This document shows positions 1-3,543 of a stretch of DNA of 5,312 nucleotides, piece by piece. Position numbers and translations under genes: made by a program. Numbering within the stretch: the stretch's first letter is position 1; each line of letters opens with the position of its first letter. Location of the stretch: contig JAJZUN010000249.1 of the NCBI GenBank assembly GCA_021848555.1, positions 1-5,312 on the forward strand. Direction: 5' to 3'. Origin of the DNA: Pseudomonadota bacterium (GTDB taxonomy: Bacteria > Pseudomonadota > Gammaproteobacteria > Burkholderiales > SG8-39). The notes beneath the pieces were generated by a model, which saw only the letters and a list, made by a program, of their open reading frames with translations, made no database searches and was not told where the DNA came from.

Positions 1-693
1 GGACAGCGCCGCCTCGGCTTCTTCCTCGGCGTCTTCGTCGGGGACGACCGCCGGCGCGTTCTCTGAAATCAGCAGCGTTTCCGCATCCGGCGCCGCGTCG
101 TAGACTTGGATGCCCATGTCGCTGAAGGTGGTGATGATCGACTCGATCTGCTCCGCATCGACCAGGTCGTCGGGCAGATGGTCGTTGATCTCGGAATAGG
201 TAAGGAAGCCGCGCTCCTTGCCAAGTTTGATCAGGTTTTTCAAGCGCGTGCGCCGCGCCTCCACGTCCTCGGGCTTTTGCTCGCCTTTGCGCAGATCCGC
301 CTTCTGTTTTGCGGTGAGTTTCGCCGCCTGCTGCTTGGCGATCTGCCGGGCGATTTGTTTTGCCGATTGCGGCTTTGCCGCGACGACTTCTTGCTGTTCG
401 GCCTTGCCTTTTTCCGGTGTCTTCACCTTGCCCGGCTGCTGCTTGGCGCTGGCCGGCGCCGCCGGCTTGGCCGCGGGTTTGGCCGAAGGCTTGGCTGTGG
501 GCTGCGCTTTCTTCACCGAGGGTGTTGATTTGGCCGACGGCTTCGACTTGGCCAGAGGCCTCGACCTGGACTGCGGTTTGGCGCCGGCCGCCGGCTTTTT
601 CTTCGGCGGCAAGGCCTTCTTGTGCGCAGACTTCGGCTTGGCGGCCTTCGCTTTTGCGGCTGCGGCGGGTTTCTTGGCTTGATGTGCTGCCAT
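1..693 (-). CDS. rpoD: RNA polymerase primary sigma factor (sigma-70), N-terminal 231 residues, truncated by window edge
   Basis: Housekeeping sigma factor that directs RNA polymerase core to -10/-35 promoters; only the N-terminus lies in the window. The start is ATG at 693-691, with AGGA seven bases upstream. The frame stays open through base 1. Residues about 148-208 match sigma-70 region 1.1, the autoinhibitory domain that occupies the active-site channel in free holoenzyme: LKNLIKLGKERGFLTYSEIN starts at L151, followed by NDHLPDD and the MGIQVYDAAPDAETLL block (M193-L208). An acidic stretch (DEDAEEEAEAA, from D219) follows, as expected before region 1.2. Residues 1 to about 147 are an extension absent from E. 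coli RpoD: Lys/Ala/Pro-rich, no Asp or Glu before E94, no aromatic residue before F163. No Met occurs between M1 and M193. A GTG at residue 144 could give an E. coli-like length, but the SD and promoter favour the long form. It is the last gene of the macromolecular synthesis operon, 45 bp after dnaG. Confidence 0.95.
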   Translation of the reverse strand, partial: MAAHQAKKPAAAAKAKAAKPKSAHKKALPPKKKPAAGAKPQSRSRPLAKSKPSAKSTPSVKKAQPTAKPSAKPAAKPAAPASAKQQPGKVKTPEKGKAEQQEVVAAKPQSAKQIARQIAKQQAAKLTAKQKADLRKGEQKPEDVEARRTRLKNLIKLGKERGFLTYSEINDHLPDDLVDAEQIESIITTFSDMGIQVYDAAPDAETLLISENAPAVVPDEDAEEEAEAALS

Positions 694-700
694 GAGTTTG

Positions 701-704
701 TCCT
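701..704 (-). promoter_or_regulatory. Ribosome binding site of rpoD
   Basis: On the minus strand AGGA ends seven bases before the ATG at 693-691 (context TTAGGACAAACTCATG). This supports the start that includes the long Lys/Ala-rich extension, rather than an internal GTG nearer region 1.1. Confidence 0.65.
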
Positions 705-737
705 AAGTCGGTGAAGTATTGGAAAAAAAGGACGCGA

Positions 738-746
738 ATTATACCA
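738..746 (-). promoter_or_regulatory. Candidate extended -10 promoter of rpoD, overlapping the dnaG stop codon
   Basis: The minus strand reads TGGTATAAT at 746-738: a perfect -10 hexamer with the TG of an extended -10. It covers the last Val codon and TAA stop of dnaG. No good -35 hexamer is visible 16-19 bases upstream (the area reads GCGCCCGGG), which extended -10 promoters can tolerate. Transcription would start near 731, leaving a leader of about 38 bases with a T-rich run (seven T) before the SD. It resembles the rpsU promoter in the same window, which raises confidence. The overlap with conserved coding sequence (PVV-stop) means that chance cannot be excluded. Confidence 0.5.
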
Positions 747-2517
747 CGGGACGGTTCGTGCCCGGGCGCTGATCCAGCGTTCCCAGGCGCTTGGTCAGCG
801 CGTTCATCATCTCGATATCCTCAGGGCTGAGTGCCCCCGCTTTGCTCTTGCGCTGCAATTCATTCAACTGCTCGTGGATGCGCCGGCGTTCGAGCCCGGG
901 CAGGGCGTCGCGGAACGCGCCTTCCGCCTGTTCGGGCGTGAGTCCCATGACCATGAGCTCTGAACGAACCTGCTTGAGCAGGGTTTCGTAGGGGCTGCCG
1001 CGAAAGTGGTCGATCAGCGTCGCTTCGGAGTCAACATCGGGGTTGGCGCGCACGTATTCGCCCAGGGCGAGCAGAGCCTTGGCCTCGATGTTCTCGCCAC
1101 GGATGATTTCCCCGGACAGCTCAGCGGCAAGCGCAGGCTTGGTTAAGACATAATCCAGCAGGCTGAGTTCAAAACTCTTGACCGCCGCGCGCGCGGCCTT
1201 GGGTGGCGCAGGGCGCTGCCATGCGGGTGCCGGCTGGCTGCGGCGCAGCTCGCACAGCCGCTCGACTTCCTGCTGGGTCATGCCGCTGATGTCAGCGACC
1301 TGCTTCAGCAGCTGCAGCTGCAGCCCGGGCGCGGCCACGCTCTTGAGCAAAGGCTTGGCCTCGTGCACCAGGCGTGAACGGCCTTCCGCGGTGTTGGTGT
1401 CCACGCGCGCGCGCAACTGCGCGAGCAGATAGGCGGACAGCGGCTCGGCGCGTCCCACCAAGTCCTCGAACGCCTCTTTTCCCTTGGTGCGCACATAGCT
1501 GTCCGGGTCCTCGCCTTCGGGCAGGAACAGAAAGCGTATGGTCTTGTTGTCCAGCGTCGCCGGCAGGCTTACTTCCAGAGCATGCCAGGCGGCTTTCCGG
1601 CCGGCGGCGTCGCCGTCGAAGCTGAACACGATTTCGTCGGCCTGGCGCAGCAGTTTCTGCACATGGACCGGCGTGGTCGCCGTGCCCAGGGTCGCGACCG
1701 CATAGCCGACGCCGTGCTGTGCCAGCGCCACCACGTCCATATAGCCCTCGACCACCAGCACCCGGTCGGCATCGCGTATCGCCTGGCGCGCCTGCGGCAG
1801 GCCGTAGAGCTCGCGCCCCTTCTCGAACAGCGGCGTCTCCGGCGAGTTGAGGTATTTCGGCTCTCCCGCGCCGATGACGCGGCCGCCGAAACCGACGACG
1901 AAACCGCGCTGGTTGATGATAGGGAACATGATGCGGTCGCGGAAGCGGTCGTAGCGCTTGCCGGCGTCGTTCTCGATCACCAGGCCCACTTCCTTCAAGG
2001 TTTTGTCGGCGTAATCGGGAAATACGGCCTGCAGGTTCTGCCAGCCGTCGGGCGCATAGCCGATGCCGAAGTGCGCCGCGATCTGGCCCGACAGGCCGCG
2101 GCGCTTCAAGTATTCGATCGCGTGTGGCGAGGCCTTCAACTGTTCGCGGTAGTACTGCATGGCGCGCTGCATGAATTCGAACAAATCGGGGCCGGTTTCT
2201 TCCTTCTTCTTGCCGAAACGCGGTTCGAACTCCGGCATGGTCATGCCCGCCCCCGACGCCAGCTCCTTGATCGCCTCGATATAGCCCAGGCCGGAATACT
2301 CCATCAGGAAACCGATCGCATCGCCGTGCGCGCCGCAGCCGAAGCAGTGGTAGAACTGTTTCGAAGGGCTGACGGTAAAGGAGGGCGATTTCTCATTATG
2401 AAACGGACAGCAGGCGCTGAAGTTGGCGCCCGCCTTCTTCAGCTGCATGTGGCGCTGAATAATATCGACGATATCGACGCGATTGAGTAGATCGCGCTTG
2501 AAGGAATCAGGAATCAC
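739..2517 (-). CDS. dnaG: DNA primase
   Basis: Synthesises the short RNA primers that start lagging-strand Okazaki fragments, working with the replicative helicase DnaB. The protein has 592 residues, near the usual length. The N-terminal CHC2 zinc-binding domain covers about residues 1-95, with ligands C37, H40, C58 and C61 in CCPFHNEKSPSF and YHCFGCGAHG. The RNA polymerase core domain (about 110-425) contains FGGR (F210-R213) and EPKYLNSPET (219-228). Its Toprim part has the catalytic acid E257 in VVEGYMD and metal-binding D301 and D303 in FDGDAAGR. A Pro/Ala-rich linker (about 425-445) leads to a helical C-terminal helicase-binding domain (about 447-592). All key residues are present. The start is GTG at 2517-2515: the frame continues upstream to a TAA at 2586-2584 without a better start, and MIPDSF is how I recall betaproteobacterial primases beginning. 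No clear SD precedes it. Stop is TAA at 741-739. Confidence 0.98.
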   Translation of the reverse strand: MIPDSFKRDLLNRVDIVDIIQRHMQLKKAGANFSACCPFHNEKSPSFTVSPSKQFYHCFGCGAHGDAIGFLMEYSGLGYIEAIKELASGAGMTMPEFEPRFGKKKEETGPDLFEFMQRAMQYYREQLKASPHAIEYLKRRGLSGQIAAHFGIGYAPDGWQNLQAVFPDYADKTLKEVGLVIENDAGKRYDRFRDRIMFPIINQRGFVVGFGGRVIGAGEPKYLNSPETPLFEKGRELYGLPQARQAIRDADRVLVVEGYMDVVALAQHGVGYAVATLGTATTPVHVQKLLRQADEIVFSFDGDAAGRKAAWHALEVSLPATLDNKTIRFLFLPEGEDPDSYVRTKGKEAFEDLVGRAEPLSAYLLAQLRARVDTNTAEGRSRLVHEAKPLLKSVAAPGLQLQLLKQVADISGMTQQEVERLCELRRSQPAPAWQRPAPPKAARAAVKSFELSLLDYVLTKPALAAELSGEIIRGENIEAKALLALGEYVRANPDVDSEATLIDHFRGSPYETLLKQVRSELMVMGLTPEQAEGAFRDALPGLERRRIHEQLNELQRKSKAGALSPEDIEMMNALTKRLGTLDQRPGTNRPVV

Positions 2518-2544
2518 GCGTGGTTGGGTGCTGGAGCAGGACCT

Positions 2545-2557
2545 GGGAAGCTTTCCC
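2545..2557 (-). other. Small hairpin in the dnaG leader
   Basis: GGGAA and TTCCC arms (2557-2553 and 2549-2545 on the minus strand) surround a three-base loop. Flanking CTGGA/TCCAG arms (2569-2565 and 2535-2531) could extend the structure. It lies about 28 bases upstream of the dnaG GTG and might affect ribosome access, but five-base arms this short arise often by chance. Confidence 0.25.
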
Positions 2558-2582
2558 CGGCATGTCCAGGGAACATCTATTC

Positions 2583-2610
2583 TTTATAGGCCATTTCGAC
2601 CGGAACGCAA
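2583..2610 (-). promoter_or_regulatory. Candidate sigma-70 promoter upstream of dnaG
   Basis: The minus strand has TTGCGT (2610-2605, three of six matches to the -35 consensus), a 16-base spacer and TATAAA (2588-2583, five of six to the -10). A start near 2576 would leave a leader of about 60 bases before the GTG. It lies just downstream of the REP pair, so it could supply dnaG and rpoD when transcription from rpsU is stopped or processed there. The -35 match is weak; this is a possibility only. Confidence 0.3.
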
Positions 2611-2624
2611 GGGAAAAACCGGTA

Positions 2625-2652
2625 TTGTGGGAGGCCCGCCCCCGGGCCGATC
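2625..2652 (+). repeat. REP-like palindromic unit 1
   Basis: A 28-base unit made of TTGTGGGA, a six-base arm GGCCCG, loop CCCC, matching arm CGGGCC, then GATC. It has the plan of proteobacterial REP elements: a conserved 5' tail (TTGTGGGA here) followed by an imperfect GC-rich hairpin. It faces a second unit with the same tail, hairpin geometry and closing GATC. REP elements are normally noncoding, dispersed between genes and mobilised by RAYT (TnpA_REP) proteins; no such gene is in this window. Confidence 0.7.
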
Positions 2653-2670
2653 AGACTTCGATGTGGCACC

Positions 2671-2698
2671 GATCGGGGCGAGGGCGCCCCTCCCACAA
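2671..2698 (-). repeat. REP-like palindromic unit 2, inverted relative to unit 1
   Basis: On the minus strand the 28 bases read TTGTGGGA, arm GGGGCG, loop CCCT, arm CGCCCC, GATC. Tail, arm length, loop length and closing GATC match unit 1 exactly, but the arm bases differ in a compensating way, so the hairpin rather than its sequence is kept. An 18-base spacer (2653-2670) separates the units; together they form a BIME-like inverted pair whose outer ten bases (TTGTGGGAGG) can also pair with each other. Its tail lies six bases after the yqeY stop codon, so the pair would form the 3' structure of the rpsU-yqeY message. Confidence 0.7.
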
Positions 2699-2704
2699 GT
2701 CCTT

Positions 2705-3151
2705 CTAGCTTCCGAGCCTGGCCTTCACCAGGGAAGATACCTTGGCCATGTCGGCGCGGCCGGCCAGCTTGGGTTTCAGCACCGCCATGACCTTGCCCAT
2801 GTCCTGCATCGCTTTGGCGCCGGATGCGGCGACCGCGGCGGCCACCTCCGCGGCGATTTCCGCCTCGGTCAGCTGCTGCGGCATATAGCCCGTGAGCACG
2901 CCGATTTCGAATTTTTCCACGTCGGCCAGATCCTGGCGGTGGCCCGCTTCGTATTGGGTCACCGAGTCGCGGCGCTGCTTCAGCATTTTTTCGATGATGG
3001 CGAGGATGTCCGCGTCCGACAGTTCGATGCGCTCGTCCACCTCGCGCTGCTTCATCGCCGCGAGCAGCAGGCGGATCGCCGACAGGCGCGCCGCGTCCTT
3101 GGCGCGCATGGCGGCCTTCATGTCTTCGGTGATTTGTGCCTTGAGCGACAT
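2705..3151 (-). CDS. yqeY: GatB/YqeY domain-containing protein
   Basis: A 148-residue protein of the YqeY family, which resembles the tRNA-binding C-terminal (tail) domain of GatB, the subunit of the Asp/Glu-tRNA amidotransferase. Its own role is not firmly established; a link to tRNA or translation is inferred from that similarity and from its steady place beside rpsU. Visible family traits are an N-terminal helix MSLKAQITEDMKAAMRAKD, the block RLSAIRLLLAAMKQREVDER, a central helix with IEKMLKQRRDSVTQY, then FEIGVLTGYMPQQLTEAEI and the C-terminal AMQDMGKVMAVLKPKLAGRADM followed by VSSLVKARL. Length is typical and nothing appears missing. It starts at ATG 3151-3149; an in-frame TAG lies about 60 bases upstream with no other start between, yet there is no clear SD (CTCCGCCGCGCCG precedes the ATG). 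It stops at TAG 2707-2705. It lies 78 bases after rpsU and is probably cotranscribed with it. Confidence 0.93.
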   Translation of the reverse strand: MSLKAQITEDMKAAMRAKDAARLSAIRLLLAAMKQREVDERIELSDADILAIIEKMLKQRRDSVTQYEAGHRQDLADVEKFEIGVLTGYMPQQLTEAEIAAEVAAAVAASGAKAMQDMGKVMAVLKPKLAGRADMAKVSSLVKARLGS

Positions 3152-3167
3152 CGGCGCGGCGGAGTAT

Positions 3168-3219
3168 GCGTGACGGGCCTGGCGGGAGCGGCGCTAGACC
3201 GTCACGCGAAACGCGTCAC
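3168..3219 (-). promoter_or_regulatory. Overlapping inverted repeats between rpsU and yqeY, possible alternative RNA hairpins
   Basis: In the transcript, GTGACGCG-TTT-CGCGTGAC (3219-3201) can form a tight hairpin with seven of eight pairs. The 3' half overlaps GCGTGACGG (3207-3199), which can instead pair perfectly over nine bases with CCGTCACGC (3176-3168), leaving a 22-base loop. The two structures share 3207-3201 and are mutually exclusive. No T run follows either, so neither is a standard intrinsic terminator. The second ends 16 bases before the yqeY ATG. The pairing is visible; a regulatory or RNA-processing role is inference. Confidence 0.4.
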
Positions 3220-3229
3220 CTGCGGCGGA

Positions 3230-3442
3230 TTAGAACAGTTTCGGCGGGAGTTGCTGGCTGCGGATGCGCTTGTAGTGGCGCTTGACCGCGGCGGCCAGCT
3301 TGCGTTTGCGCTCGGCAGTGGGCTTTTCGTAGAACTCGCGTGCGCGCAGTTCGGTCAGCAGACCGGTTTTCTCGATGGTGCGCTTGAAGCGGCGCAGCGC
3401 GACTTCGAACGGCTCGTTTTCCTTGACTCGTACGGTAGGCAT
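3230..3442 (-). CDS. rpsU: 30S ribosomal protein bS21
   Basis: Small basic protein of the 30S ribosomal subunit, located on the platform near the 3' end of 16S rRNA, where it assists mRNA binding at initiation. The 70-residue product [20 protein letters not shown]... is a full-length match in kind to bS21: acidic-basic N-terminus with [14 protein letters not shown] (8-21), the [18 protein letters not shown] segment (about 31-48), and a basic C-terminus ending SQQLPPKLF. It begins at ATG 3442-3440, preceded by GGAG five bases upstream, and ends at TAA. It is the first gene of the macromolecular synthesis operon (rpsU-yqeY-dnaG-rpoD here) and has its own strong promoter at 3508-3479. The preceding pump gene on the same strand ends 101 bases upstream. 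Confidence 0.98.
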   Translation of the reverse strand: MPTVRVKENEPFEVALRRFKRTIEKTGLLTELRAREFYEKPTAERKRKLAAAVKRHYKRIRSQQLPPKLF

Positions 3443-3447
3443 TAATA

Positions 3448-3451
3448 CTCC
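3448..3451 (-). promoter_or_regulatory. Ribosome binding site of rpsU
   Basis: GGAG on the minus strand, five bases before the ATG (context CCGGAGTATTAATG). It is the best SD of the four operon genes, in keeping with the need for one S21 per ribosome. Confidence 0.75.
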
Positions 3452-3478
3452 GGCTTTTGTTTGGGCGGAAAACCGTGA

Positions 3479-3508
3479 ATTATATCAGGACTTTCCGGGG
3501 CCGGACAA
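3479..3508 (-). promoter_or_regulatory. rpsU operon promoter, extended -10 type
   Basis: The minus strand has TTGTCC (3508-3503, four of six matches to -35), an 18-base spacer ending in TGA, and a perfect TATAAT (3484-3479); TG at -15/-14 makes it an extended -10. Transcription would start near 3472, giving a leader of about 30 bases that includes the SD. The segment after the -10 is GC-containing (TTCACGG), a composition compatible with ppGpp/DksA control of ribosomal genes, though this is inference. The -35 begins immediately after the hairpin at 3523-3509. Confidence 0.8.
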
Positions 3509-3523
3509 GGGCTGATTCAGCCC
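3509..3523 (-). terminator. Hairpin after the RND pump gene, possible weak terminator
   Basis: The minus strand reads GGGCTGAATCAGCCC, a near-perfect palindrome able to form five to seven pairs, 21 bases after the pump stop codon. Only TTGTCC follows, so the T tract is poor; termination would be partial or need help. The same TTGTCC is the -35 element of the rpsU promoter. The palindrome could alternatively be an operator site. Confidence 0.4.
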
Positions 3524-3543
3524 GTGTTTCACCCGTCTGCCGG

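Noticed and set aside
106..695. Plus-strand frames of 111-154 codons opposite the start of rpoD
   Set aside because: The Cys/Leu/Phe/Gly-rich translations are the antisense of the Lys/Ala-rich RpoD extension. The minus-strand frame has region 1.1 homology, a start and an SD.
714..738. T-rich run (seven T on the minus strand) after dnaG, as an intrinsic terminator
   Set aside because: Only a poor CACG/CGTG pairing lies upstream, too far from the run. The start of rpoD follows at once, so this is more likely leader sequence.
1306..1323. Palindromic CAGCTGCAGCTG run
   Set aside because: It lies inside dnaG and encodes alternating Leu/Gln (LQLQLL); this is codon repetition, with no sign of a binding site.
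2462..2479. Tandem nine-base repeat ATATCGACG
   Set aside because: It encodes the VDIVDI of the conserved DnaG N-terminus, so protein conservation explains it.
1582..3445. Two plus-strand open frames of 302 and 320 codons (1582-2490 and 2483-3445) opposite dnaG, yqeY and rpsU
   Set aside because: They run antisense through three well-conserved genes and across noncoding gaps including the REP pair. Composition is typical of shadow frames and no homology is recognisable.
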